Both the position numbers and the translations under genes were made by a program. From the NCBI GenBank assembly GCA_934667105.1, contig CAKULG010000006.1:1-64000 (forward strand): a stretch of 64,000 bases of DNA, given 5' to 3'. Positions 17,091 through 24,551 of the stretch are shown piece by piece. Position 1 is the stretch's first letter. Each line of letters begins with the position of its first letter. The notes below the pieces were generated by a model, which was given only the letters and a program-made list of their open reading frames with translations, made no database searches and was not told the origin of the DNA. Source of the DNA: an uncultured Clostridia bacterium (GTDB taxonomy: Bacteria; Bacillota; Clostridia; Christensenellales; Aristaeellaceae).

Positions 17091-17829
17091 CTATTGCCCC
17101 ACATGCCGTTCGGCCATCGTGATTTTTTCGCCCTTGTACATTCCCGCCCCGATCTCATCGATTTTGGAAAATGGAATTTCCGGCACGGTGAGCCGTTTGC
17201 GGTATTCTGGGTCGATAAAATAAACATATCGCAATTGATAGCCGGGGAGAATGTGACCATTTGCGGCGGCAACGTATTTTTTGAAATCGAATTTGCCGCC
17301 CGTCACGTCATAATAGCAACGCCCCCCCCAATTCCCGGCGTTTGTTTGTCGGATTGGATTCCAACGTCATTTTGTGCACCTTCGTTCCGTCCGGCAATTC
17401 GCATAAATTGAAATTTTCCTTGATTCCCGTCAAAACGAAATTGGACGCGCGGTAAATCGTGCCATCGCCGCAGGAACAACCGTCGGCAAATGATACGACC
17501 CATTTAATTTGCGGCGCGTTTTTGCGAATGAGCCTCATAGCACGGCCAATGGCGCAGGATTCGCTATTGCGCGGCAAATAATCATCAAATGCCATGCGGT
17601 TCAATTCTAAAAACTCATTCCACCCGGTTCCCTCCACGAGGCGCATTACCTTGCTCTTGTCCAACGACGGCCCGAAGGACATTACGCCATGCAAATTGCC
17701 ATCCAAAAACACGCCGAAATGCAATTTGCTATTTTGAACGACCTTGCCGGAATAGTGGTGCGCCCGAATAAACGGGTTCGCAATGGTGGACGGTATCACC
17801 CTTACAACGATTTCCTTTGCCCTGCCCAT
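17091..17829 (-). CDS. Mom-like adenine modification protein, frame broken at a G8 tract
   Basis: The first frame (17829 to 17308) begins [20 protein letters not shown] and has Mom-family wording: [40 protein letters not shown] and [20 protein letters not shown], a GNAT-like fold in Mu Mom. It ends early as [10 protein letters not shown]. Removing one G from the run of eight at 17322-17329 gives [19 protein letters not shown] and continues in the 17306-17091 frame to a normal end, [13 protein letters not shown], for about 245 residues. The gene is therefore one base out of frame, by phase variation, mutation or assembly error. Mom turns adenine into N6-carbamoylmethyladenine and protects phage DNA from restriction. 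It overlaps the ParB-like gene by 28 bases and is followed by a tRNA-Gly-like gene. Confidence 0.85.
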
Positions 17830-18389
17830 TGCCTCACCACCTCATATAATGCATTCCCGTTTTTGTTGGTGTTGCCGAACGTTTCATTGATTTCGTCCGC
17901 CGCAATCCCCATCGCGTATTCAATCAATTCTTTTTGTTTTTCGTGCAGGGTAAACGTCATTTGCACAATTTCATTTTTCTCGCCGTCGGGTAAAGAAAAC
18001 GCGTCGCCGAAATCATCCGGGGAAATATTTGCATCAAACCCGAATTGGCTCATATCAAAATCAGACAGTTCTGCCAATTCTTCCTCCAGCGCGGAAAAAT
18101 CCCACCCGGCTAACTCGCCCGTTTTGTTATCCGCCAGCCGGTATGCCCTGACCTGCTCCTCCGTTAGGTTTTCGGCTACCACCACGGGCACCTCTTTTAA
18201 TCCCAGTTTCTTCGCAGCCTTGTACCGCGTATGCCCTGCAATGATCACGCCGTCCCTGTCTACCACGATCGGCTGCTGCCAGCCAAACTCTTTAATGGAC
18301 GCAGCCACAGCATCCACCGCGCTGTCGTTGTTGCGCGGGTTGTGCTCATAAGGCCTGATGTCCTTGATGCTCCTGATCTCGATCTGCAT
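17802..18389 (-). CDS. ParB/sulfiredoxin-domain phage protein
   Basis: The start at 18389 ([20 protein letters not shown]) follows GGAGGGAGAAG; a longer frame upstream is unsupported. Residues 1-90 form a ParB N-terminal domain with the motifs [30 protein letters not shown] and [16 protein letters not shown]. The C-terminal half is acidic ([20 protein letters not shown]). ParB-like domains next to terminase or DNA modification genes are common in phages and can act as nucleases, CTP switches or modification partners. It is coupled to the Mom-like gene, so a joint role is likely but not shown. Confidence 0.85.
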   Translation of the reverse strand: MQIEIRSIKDIRPYEHNPRNNDSAVDAVAASIKEFGWQQPIVVDRDGVIIAGHTRYKAAKKLGLKEVPVVVAENLTEEQVRAYRLADNKTGELAGWDFSALEEELAELSDFDMSQFGFDANISPDDFGDAFSLPDGEKNEIVQMTFTLHEKQKELIEYAMGIAADEINETFGNTNKNGNALYEVVRQWAGQRKSL

Positions 18390-18520
18390 GCTTCTCCCTC
18401 CAATCCCTTTCTGCGTCCCCACCAACGCAAAAATAAAGCCGTTGTACACCGGCAAAAATCCCGCCGCAGGAGGTAACGGCACTACCGATATAATCCCCCT
18501 ATATGACCAATTAGCCATAC

Positions 18521-18551
18521 AAAAAAGCGCCCTCCCGTTCGGCGCTTTTTT
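18521..18551 (-). terminator. Bidirectional intrinsic terminator
   Basis: AAAAAAGCGCC and GGCGCTTTTTT flank a 9-nt loop. On the minus strand it ends transcription after the DUF1492 regulator gene. It separates the regulator from the late block starting at the ParB-like gene. The 130 bases between it and that gene hold another possible GCCGTT/AACGGC stem but no clear gene. Confidence 0.85.
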
Positions 18552-18572
18552 ACGGTACAATTATAGCACGGT

Positions 18573-19043
18573 TTATAGTCCGTTTTCGTCCGGATTTTTT
18601 TGCAAATATCGATTGACCGCCAAAAGCGCGCGCCCGTGGATGGTAAACACCTGCGTTTTTTCGTAGGCCATTTTGTCCTGTATGGCAGTCCAGTCCAGCC
18701 CGTCGATATACCGCAGATGCAGCACGGTCTTTTGCCGATCGTCCGTCGGCACATCCGCCAGCTTTAGCGCAAAGGCCAAGGCCGCGTTTAATTCCGCGAT
18801 GGCGCGGGCTAGCTGCTGCTTTGCGTCCGCCGCCCGGCAAATATCCTCCGCCATGCGGTCATAGGCCGCGCCGCCGCCGCTGGCCCGGTACGGGTTTAGC
18901 CGCACGGTGCAGCTGTACGCCCGGCTATAGTGATCCTCAATTTCCTGGGCCAGCGCGTCCCGCCTGATTAGCTGCCACCTGTACCGCTGCAGGATCGCCT
19001 TCGCCGGGTTTTCCGGGGTGATAAGATTCCGCGTTTTTTGCAT
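18573..19043 (-). CDS. Late-gene regulator, DUF1492/sigma region 4-like
   Basis: The 156-residue protein has a helical N-terminal part (NPAKAILQRYRWQLIRRDAL) and a C-terminal helix-turn-helix resembling sigma-70 region 4 (residues about 107-143: TVLHLRYIDGLDWTAIQDKM, then FTIHGRALLAVNRYL). This is the layout of DUF1492/ArpU-like phage regulators encoded just before terminase genes, which activate late transcription. It is followed by a strong terminator and faces the divergent gene at 19173. Confidence 0.82.
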   Translation of the reverse strand: MQKTRNLITPENPAKAILQRYRWQLIRRDALAQEIEDHYSRAYSCTVRLNPYRASGGGAAYDRMAEDICRAADAKQQLARAIAELNAALAFALKLADVPTDDRQKTVLHLRYIDGLDWTAIQDKMAYEKTQVFTIHGRALLAVNRYLQKNPDENGL

Positions 19044-19083
19044 GCTTTTCTCCTTTCTTTTTCAAAAAATTTTCAAAAAGGTA

Positions 19084-19112
19084 TTTACAAGTTATATAAC
19101 TTGTGCTATAAT
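19084..19112 (+). promoter_or_regulatory. Promoter with an 18-bp perfect palindromic operator in its spacer
   Basis: TTTACA (19084-19089) and TATAAT (19107-19112) are 17 bases apart. Bases 19087-19104, ACAAGTTATATAACTTGT, form a perfect palindrome lying between the two boxes, so a bound dimer would block RNA polymerase. It drives the lone plus-strand gene at 19173. Confidence 0.85.
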
Positions 19113-19172
19113 AATAATGCAAGGGGACAAAGGGCAGCGGGCGGGAAAAGACGCCGGGCCAGGAGGAATACA

Positions 19173-19781
19173 ATGAGCGAACAAATTAAAATTTCCAATG
19201 TTGACGGCGATAGAATCGCGATCTTTACCCCGTACAATCCGCAATTCGTTTCCAGGGTCAAGGCGGCAGGCGCACGCTGGGACGCCGACAAAAAGGCCTG
19301 GATGATGCCCGCCGCGAACGTCGATATCGCGCGAGAGATTATGCGCACCGTGTACGGCCGCGATGATATGCCCCGAGCTGGAGAAAATCTTGTGCGTGTT
19401 AAAGTTACCGCGCTAGAAGATGTACGTGTTACCCGTGGGCCTATCGTTCTTCTGGGGCACGTCATCGCATCGGCATATGGCCGCGATTCTGGCGCTCGCA
19501 TCGGCGATGGCGTCGCATTCGTTCACGGCGCGCCCCAAAGCGGCGGAAGCGTGAAAAATTGGAAAACCGAAATCAGCCAAGGCAGTGTTTTTATCCTCTC
19601 CGATGTCCCCAGTACGATGCTCGGCGCCCTGGAGTCAGCCGAACAGTGCGGCGAAAAGCTCTATCAGTACGAGGTGCTTGCCGACGATCGCGTGGAGCAG
19701 CTGCGCAAGCTGCAATCCCGCCGGAAGGAGCTGGCCGACGCGCTTGCCGACATCGACGCGCAGATTGCCGCTTTTGGCTAA
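19173..19781 (+). CDS. Phage protein with HARP-like N-terminus, separately controlled
   Basis: The start at 19173 (MSEQIKISNVDGDRIAIFTP) has CCAGGAGG nine bases upstream. The 202-residue product contains VSRVKAAGARWDADKKAWMM, a pattern seen in HARP-type domains and in many phage helicase-associated proteins. The middle has strands around GARIGDGVAFVHGAPQSGGS, and the C-terminus is a coiled coil (RVEQLRKLQSRRKELADALA). It is the only plus-strand gene inside the lytic region, with its own operator and terminator, so it is likely expressed under different conditions, perhaps in lysogeny. Function is not known. Confidence 0.75.
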   Translation: MSEQIKISNVDGDRIAIFTPYNPQFVSRVKAAGARWDADKKAWMMPAANVDIAREIMRTVYGRDDMPRAGENLVRVKVTALEDVRVTRGPIVLLGHVIASAYGRDSGARIGDGVAFVHGAPQSGGSVKNWKTEISQGSVFILSDVPSTMLGALESAEQCGEKLYQYEVLADDRVEQLRKLQSRRKELADALADIDAQIAAFG

Positions 19782-19861
19782 GCGCCGCCGGGGAAACGCA
19801 ATCCGCCTGCATTACCCGCCTGCTGCAATCCGCGCTGGAGCAATAATCTTCCCGCGCGTTT

Positions 19862-19891
19862 CGCCAGGGCCCGAAGGCCCTGGCGCTTTTT
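19862..19891 (+). terminator. Intrinsic terminator
   Basis: CGCCAGGGCC-CGAA-GGCCCTGGCG is followed by CTTTTTG. It ends the plus-strand gene at 19173-19781 and, read from the other side, may also stop leftward transcription. Confidence 0.88.
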
Positions 19892-19928
19892 GTTATTCCT
19901 TTTCCGCATTTTCCGGGGGTTGCTTTGT

Positions 19929-20015
19929 TCATTTCTCATTCCTCCCCGCCGCCAGAATCGCCGCTGCAAAAAAGCCGATAGCGCCGCCAATCAGGATGCA
20001 CAAAAAGTAAATCAT
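19929..20015 (-). CDS. Small membrane protein, DUF3789-like, 28 residues
   Basis: MIYFLCILIGGAIGFFAAAI followed by LAAGRNEK is one hydrophobic helix with glycine-rich turns, matching the short DUF3789-type proteins frequent in Firmicutes phages. Its ATG overlaps the stop of the upstream gene (ATGA). It is too short for most gene finders. Function unknown. Confidence 0.65.
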   Translation of the reverse strand: MIYFLCILIGGAIGFFAAAILAAGRNEK

Positions 20016-21031
20016 TGCGTTTCCTTCCCCTTCCATTTTTCGCATCCTTCCCGCTTGCACGGGTCACTTTCCTTGGTTCCCAGGCACTTTCCCGCCGAGA
20101 AATACGCGCACTTTTCCGGGTCGTGCGCGCGCGTATCCTTTCCGCTTCCGCTTTTTTCGCGCACCAGCGTTTCTTTTTCACAGTTCCAGCAATAGCCCAG
20201 CTTTCCCGCTTCGCAGCAGCCGTGACCGTTGATAAACTTATCAAACTCAACGCCAAGGCGCGTAGTATGTTCACGGCTAGTAATAATGCGCCCATGCATC
20301 CCAACGATTTCTTCTTTGCCGTCCGTCTTGGCCTTGCACACCACCCGATCCCCCACCCGGAGGGGCCGCTTGCTCTCGCTGTCTTTTCCTTTGGTTTTTT
20401 TGGCAAACAGCCGCGTAAACGCCAGCTCCGCCCCCGTTTTAAAATTAAACTTGTCGGCGGGGTTCCGCTTTGCCGTGGCGGTCTTTACGGTCTCGCCGTC
20501 AACGATCATTTCTGCAGTAGTCAAATCACCATCAGCGGAAATCTTGATTTCATAATGGGGGCGCTTTTCTGCATCATACAAAAATTCGTCAACGTCCACA
20601 ACCGGGACATACCTGTGTTTAAAATAGTCTTTTCCCTGAAAAGTCAATCCGCCTTTTCCACAGGAATTATAAGTAAAACACGTGTTCTTATCGAAACAGT
20701 CGAAAGGGACATAATCAGTTGCATTTCGTCCAGAGTGCCATTTAATCCCTTGTTTTTCGCACATTTCGAGGAACTTCATGCACTTTTCGCCCGTCCCCGT
20801 CCGCACCGCAATTTTCTTTTCGATAAAATCCTGCATCGTGTACATTTTCTTTTCCCCCTTCTTTTTGTCCGGAACGTCGATGCACCAATTATCACTAATC
20901 ACGAAACGGCCGCACTGGCCATCAATTACGGGCTTCCCGTCGCATTTGTCAACCCAGCCCGAGCACAACGACGCTTCCTTCAAATATTCCAAAGACGGCT
21001 GCGCCAGATACTTTTCCTTGCTGAAAATCAT
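20012..21031 (-). CDS. Conserved phage protein, cysteine-rich C-terminus
   Basis: The 339-residue protein starts MIFSKEKYLAQPSLEYLKEA. The N-terminal 130 residues contain a segment common in Firmicutes phages (TMQDFIEKKIAVRTGTGEKC, then FDCFDKNTCFTYNSCGKGGL). Residues about 220-280 form a small beta domain (LRVGDRVVCKAKTDGKEEIV), like an SH3-type fold. The last 70 residues hold cysteine clusters (CCEAGKLGYCWNCEKE; CKREGCEKW) that could bind zinc. It overlaps the repetitive gene upstream by four bases. Function unknown. Confidence 0.7.
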   Translation of the reverse strand: MIFSKEKYLAQPSLEYLKEASLCSGWVDKCDGKPVIDGQCGRFVISDNWCIDVPDKKKGEKKMYTMQDFIEKKIAVRTGTGEKCMKFLEMCEKQGIKWHSGRNATDYVPFDCFDKNTCFTYNSCGKGGLTFQGKDYFKHRYVPVVDVDEFLYDAEKRPHYEIKISADGDLTTAEMIVDGETVKTATAKRNPADKFNFKTGAELAFTRLFAKKTKGKDSESKRPLRVGDRVVCKAKTDGKEEIVGMHGRIITSREHTTRLGVEFDKFINGHGCCEAGKLGYCWNCEKETLVREKSGSGKDTRAHDPEKCAYFSAGKCLGTKESDPCKREGCEKWKGKETQ

Positions 21032-21837
21032 TTCGCGTCAACCTCCTTTACATCCATCTGGATTTTCACCAATTCAACCGCCGCGCGGTATGCCTTGGCG
21101 TGTTTGCTATCGCCGTGCGTGGCCGTAACCTTTTCCGCGAATTCGGCCAGCGTGCCGAGAAAGCATCCACAAACAACGGAAATTCCGCCGGATTTGTCGC
21201 GGAAAAATGTCGTAGTTGCGTCGCGGCTGCCGATGGGGCCGACTGTTAAAATGTCGGTAGGCTTGATTATCAGCGCATTGTCGTACACCCGCGCATCGCC
21301 GTACACCCGCGCATTGCCGGACACCCGCGCATCGCCGTACACCTGCGCATCGCCGTACACCCGCGCATTGCCGTACACCCGCGCATCGCCGTACACCCAC
21401 GCATCGCCGTACACCCGCGCATCGCCGTACACCCACGCATTGCCGTACACCCGCGCATTGCCGGACACCCGCGCATCGCCGTACACCTGCGCATCGCCGT
21501 ACACCCGCGCATCGCCGTACACCCACGCATCGCCGTACACCCGCGCATCGCCGTACACCCACGCATTGCCGTACACCCGCGCATTGCCGGACACCCGCGC
21601 ATCGCCGTACACCTGCGCATCGCCGTACACCCACGCATTGCCGTACACCCGCGCATCGCCGTACACCCACGCATTGCCGGCCTGCGCAAGATTTTTCTCT
21701 TCCGCGATCCATCCGCCCGTTTCTCCCTTTATGGCGATAACGTTGTTTCCCTGCTTGACTTCTCTAAGCGCGCGGATGCGCCGGAAGGTAACGCCGAATT
21801 CCTTCATCGTTTCCCCGGTAAATTCGTACTTTTTCAT
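21028..21837 (-). CDS. Hexapeptide-repeat (VYGDAR) beta-helix phage protein
   Basis: The 269-residue protein has a conserved N-terminus (VTFRRIRALREVKQGNNVIA, then GETGGWIAEEKNLAQAG). It then has about 22 hexapeptides of type [RW]-V-Y-G-[DN]-A, which should wind into a left-handed or related beta-helix. A C-terminal domain follows (ILTVGPIGSRDATTTFFRDK, then ISVVCGCFLGTLAEF). Proteins with the same two ends and variable repeat number are common in Firmicutes phages; the DNA of the repeats here is nearly identical. No catalytic motif is seen. It is coupled by ATGA to the next gene. Confidence 0.8.
   Translation of the reverse strand: MKKYEFTGETMKEFGVTFRRIRALREVKQGNNVIAIKGETGGWIAEEKNLAQAGNAWVYGDARVYGNAWVYGDAQVYGDARVSGNARVYGNAWVYGDARVYGDAWVYGDARVYGDAQVYGDARVSGNARVYGNAWVYGDARVYGDAWVYGDARVYGNARVYGDAQVYGDARVSGNARVYGDARVYDNALIIKPTDILTVGPIGSRDATTTFFRDKSGGISVVCGCFLGTLAEFAEKVTATHGDSKHAKAYRAAVELVKIQMDVKEVDAK
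21284..21680 (-). repeat. Tandem 18-bp repeats, ~22 copies, coding
   Basis: The unit reads CGCATCGCCGTACACCCG on the plus strand, with a few positions varying (ATC/ATT, CCC/CCA, GCCGT/GCCGG, CCG/CTG). There are higher-order blocks of about 126 bases in which several units repeat in the same order. The repeats stay in frame in the minus-strand gene. Confidence 0.92.
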
Positions 21838-21943
21838 CGCGGTTACTTCCTTTCAATGCTTTCGGCTTCCCGGTACATGCTCCGCACGTCCACGCCCACC
21901 TCGTCCCGCAGTACTGGCGCTCCCATCCTCCAGGCTGACCAGT

Positions 21944-22633
21944 TCATCCACGCTCCGCAGCGTTCACATCGGTACATGTGCTGCCTCCCCACTGCTCCGC
22001 CATGGCTTTAGCAATGCCAGGGAATGTTTTTGCACGATTTTTTGCACGGTCTGTTGTAAACATGCCCAAATACTGCTTCACATGCTCCTTTTTGTAAGAA
22101 GAGCTTGGGCACCACGTGGCAATTGGATCGACTAAGTTTGTTGAGACCAACGCCGGCAACCCTTTTAGCCATAAGCACGTTCGTTTTGTATAGGGATGCC
22201 CAAACTGATACGGCTGGATCACCTGCGTGTATGCAGGGAGACAAAAAATCGAAGATGGTACAGGATTTTCAACGCAAATTTTTGGGATATTGGCCCAATA
22301 AAATTGCATAAACAAATCTCTGCCGCGAATACCTGCTTTTACGCGATCGGGATTAAGCTGATGCCCCTTCCACAGATGTCGTGCTCCCGCGTTTGCCAAG
22401 TATGTGCACGGCGGATGGGCTATCAGCATGTCCCAGTCACCGACTGTATGCACCACACCATCCATCGTAGTGACCGTCCCTCCGTCCAGTACTTCCAGCG
22501 CGTCCCCCAAGATATGCCACTCCGGATGGCCGCCGCTGGGCTCTTGGATGTCGCAGCTGTACGCCTCATGCCCCAGCGCCCGGAACGCCTTGCACACCTC
22601 CTGGCTCTCTTCACATGCGATCAGAATGCGCAT
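21944..22633 (-). CDS. Phage DNA methyltransferase-like protein
   Basis: The start at 22633 (MRILIACEESQEVCKAFRAL) is after GGGAGAGCGAAG. The 229-residue product has the Rossmann opening IACEESQ, GHEAYSCDIQEPSGG, and DWDMLIAHPPCTYLANAGAR, where PPCTYL is the catalytic-type loop, followed by CVENPVPSSIF and HPYTKRTCLWLKGLP. Many phage proteins of this type are annotated as DNA cytosine methyltransferases, although short. It may protect phage DNA. It overlaps the end of the preceding gene by 23 bases. Confidence 0.75.
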   Translation of the reverse strand: MRILIACEESQEVCKAFRALGHEAYSCDIQEPSGGHPEWHILGDALEVLDGGTVTTMDGVVHTVGDWDMLIAHPPCTYLANAGARHLWKGHQLNPDRVKAGIRGRDLFMQFYWANIPKICVENPVPSSIFCLPAYTQVIQPYQFGHPYTKRTCLWLKGLPALVSTNLVDPIATWCPSSSYKKEHVKQYLGMFTTDRAKNRAKTFPGIAKAMAEQWGGSTCTDVNAAERG

Positions 22634-22931
22634 CTTCGCTCTCCCACATTTTCCGCACGTCCACGCCCACCTCGTCCCGCAGCGCCTCCCGGATCTGCTC
22701 AAAGCAATCCGCCTCAAATACCAGCTTGTCCATCTCCCTAAGAGCCCGAAGCACGCGCTTTTGCCCAAAGCCAAAAGCCCTGTGCAGCGTCAGGCCGCAC
22801 GCCGCCACCGTTGTATACACGTTATTCCGCGCCACGCCCTCCACGGCCTTGCGCAGCATGGAGTTTACCTCGCTCTCCGTGTATTTCTTCTTCGCGCATT
22901 TTTGCCGCCGTTGCTGGTTACGCCTGCTCAT
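22611..22931 (-). CDS. Conserved phage protein, unknown function
   Basis: The 106-residue protein (MSRRNQQRRQKCAKKKYTES) has a very basic N-terminus and a helical body (VNSMLRKAVEGVARNNVYTT, then LREMDKLVFEADCFEQIREA). The start follows GAGGTGAT. It overlaps both neighbours. A 36-base stretch of its 3' end is nearly duplicated downstream at 21877-21912. No domain is recognised. Confidence 0.6.
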   Translation of the reverse strand: MSRRNQQRRQKCAKKKYTESEVNSMLRKAVEGVARNNVYTTVAACGLTLHRAFGFGQKRVLRALREMDKLVFEADCFEQIREALRDEVGVDVRKMWESEDAHSDRM

Positions 22932-23211
22932 GCCGCATCACCTCGCATTTTTTGCATACCTGCCGCCCCTCGGGGATCGCCGCCCCGCAGCATACGCAGG
23001 TTTCCGCGCCGTTCCACAGCGCCGTTGCCTTCCGCTCCGCTTCCAGGATTTCCTCCTGCATGCTCTTGCCCGGCGCGGCCTCCGCCCGGGCCGTCACCTT
23101 GTGCCCGCAGTCGTAGCAATGGATAATGCACACCATGTCCGTCAGGTAGTTCCCTATCCGCCCGATGTGCAGGCTGCCGCAGGCCGGGCACGCCTTGTTT
23201 GCGATTATCAT
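22918..23211 (-). CDS. Zinc-ribbon phage protein
   Basis: The start at 23211 (MIIANKACPACGSLHIGRIG) overlaps the upstream stop as ATGA. The 97-residue product has two cysteine pairs near the N-terminus (CPACGS and CYDCGH) and two at the C-terminus (CVCCGAAIPEGRQVCKKCE), so two zinc ribbons are likely. A helical linker lies between them. This is a typical small nucleic-acid-binding phage protein. Confidence 0.68.
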   Translation of the reverse strand: MIIANKACPACGSLHIGRIGNYLTDMVCIIHCYDCGHKVTARAEAAPGKSMQEEILEAERKATALWNGAETCVCCGAAIPEGRQVCKKCEVMRHEQA

Positions 23212-24113
23212 TCCGCTTCCACCAGCTTTCCGTCTTTTGCCATGTACCAGGTATCCTCCTTGATCTCCTCGCCGTCGATGCGCTTGGCCACCACGGTGGG
23301 AAAGCCGTCCGTCCATTCCGTTAGCACAATCCACGATCCGATTTTTCCGCGCGCCTTTCCGTTGTTTCCGGCGGACATCATTACGCAGTTTTTCCCCGTC
23401 GTCTCCTGGCGGCTCTCGCTCCCGCTGGCGGCCTGGCGGCTCCCGTCCCCGCTGGCGGCCTGGAGGCTCATGCTCCCGCTAGCTGCCTGTCGGCTGCCGC
23501 GCCCGCTGGCGGCCTGGCGGCTCTCGCTCCCGCTGGCGGCCTGGCGGCTCCCGTCCCCGCTGGCGGCCTGGCTGCTCATGCTCCCGCCGGCGGCCTGGAT
23601 GCTCCCGTGCCCGCTGGCGGCCTGGCGGCTCCCGTCCCCGCTGGCAGACTGGCGGCTCCAGTTCCCGCTGGCGGACTGGAAGCTCCAGCCCCCGCTGGCG
23701 GCCTGGGTGCTGTTGTTCCCGCTGGCGGACTGTCGGCCGATGTCCCCGCTGGCGGCCTGGCGGCTATATTCCCCGCTGGCGGCATCCGCATTTTCCGCGT
23801 CCCTGCAGGCTGCAAACGTAAGGTTAACGCTGGCTTTAACCATCTCAGCGATCCCGATCCGCGCGCCGATTCTGATTTTTTTGCAGACGATCTTTGTGTC
23901 GTCCCCGCGCTCGTCGCTTACGCCATCAATCTCCACCTCATGATAGACGCTGGTGCAGGGGTCATAGTACCGCAGGCAATCCACGGGATCCAGGCAAGCG
24001 TGGAAGCCGCTTCTGCACAGTTTCACGTCGCCCTCGTGCTCATAGGTCTCGCCCTCCGCGAATTGGTAGCCCCTGCACCGCATGTTTTTGTCAAACCCTT
24101 TGTAAGCCTTCAT
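23208..24113 (-). CDS. DUF7666-like protein with serine/alanine-rich repeats
   Basis: The 301-residue protein opens with MKAYKGFDKNMRCRGYQFAE and the conserved CRSGFHACLDPVDCLRYYD, the DUF7666-type start of many phage proteins. Residues about 110-240 are 16-18 copies of an eight-to-nine residue unit such as SRQAASGDG, then a conserved end (IGSWIVLTEWTDGFPTVVAK). The repeats are polar and could form a repetitive beta-structure or a disordered display region. It is coupled to the zinc-ribbon gene. Role unknown. Confidence 0.78.
   Translation of the reverse strand: MKAYKGFDKNMRCRGYQFAEGETYEHEGDVKLCRSGFHACLDPVDCLRYYDPCTSVYHEVEIDGVSDERGDDTKIVCKKIRIGARIGIAEMVKASVNLTFAACRDAENADAASGEYSRQAASGDIGRQSASGNNSTQAASGGWSFQSASGNWSRQSASGDGSRQAASGHGSIQAAGGSMSSQAASGDGSRQAASGSESRQAASGRGSRQAASGSMSLQAASGDGSRQAASGSESRQETTGKNCVMMSAGNNGKARGKIGSWIVLTEWTDGFPTVVAKRIDGEEIKEDTWYMAKDGKLVEAE
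23404..23780 (-). repeat. Tandem 24-bp coding repeats (QAASGxxSR)
   Basis: Copies of CTGGCGGCCTGGCGGCTC-type units (plus strand) with variable middle codons run through the DUF7666-like gene. Two blocks of about 70-100 bases are nearly identical. They are in frame and coding. Confidence 0.88.
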
Positions 24114-24137
24114 TTCCTCTTCCCCCTTGATTTTTGT

Positions 24138-24551
24138 TTATCCCTCCAGAGCCACCCAAACGCCTGGCTCTTCCGCGTATTTTTTACGGACGGATGTATA
24201 CACCACTTGCTTATCGTCCGGATAAGCCAGACCATTTAGCGCGTCCAGAATAATTTTTAGAACGTTGTCAACGTCCGGTTTTTTCGTGGGCAGGATTTCT
24301 CCGGCCAGCATGGCCGCGCGCTCCGTCTTTGTCGCGCTTTTGGCGATTGGATACAGCGCGACGATCTCCACGGATACCGGCGCATTTGCCGCAAACGCTC
24401 CCGCGCATTGCCCTTTGTAGCAATGACTCACAAGCCACTCATAATCCACCGTGCGGTCTGGCGTGTAAGCATGCGCATGCCCGCCATGCACGGCAACCCG
24501 GGGCCGCCCCTTTCCCACGGGGGGGCCGGGAACGAAGAAATGCATAGTCAT
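24138..24551 (-). CDS. rusA: RusA-family Holliday junction endonuclease
   Basis: The 137-residue protein begins MTMHFFVPGPPVGKGRPRVA and holds the RusA catalytic block KKPDVDNVLKIILDALNGLA followed by YPDDKQV, with the conserved aspartates. It resolves branched DNA made during phage recombination and replication. The ATG overlaps the upstream stop. Length is normal. Confidence 0.94.
   Translation of the reverse strand: MTMHFFVPGPPVGKGRPRVAVHGGHAHAYTPDRTVDYEWLVSHCYKGQCAGAFAANAPVSVEIVALYPIAKSATKTERAAMLAGEILPTKKPDVDNVLKIILDALNGLAYPDDKQVVYTSVRKKYAEEPGVWVALEG

Noticed and set aside
18390..18520. Possible structured RNA with nested GCCGTT/AACGGC and CGGC/GCCG stems
   Set aside because: Short stems only, and no recognised RNA family; may simply be a leader of the ParB-like gene.
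19591..19932. A 113-codon minus-strand frame overlapping the stop of the small membrane protein
   Set aside because: It runs through a strong terminator and then antisense to the gene at 19173; protein composition is not convincing.
21284..21680. Regular repeats that could look like a CRISPR array
   Set aside because: Units are 18 bases without unique spacers, and they encode a conserved repeat protein.
20015..22135. A 706-codon plus-strand frame with TRASPYT repeats
   Set aside because: It mirrors the minus-strand hexapeptide-repeat gene and neighbours that have ribosome sites and coupling.
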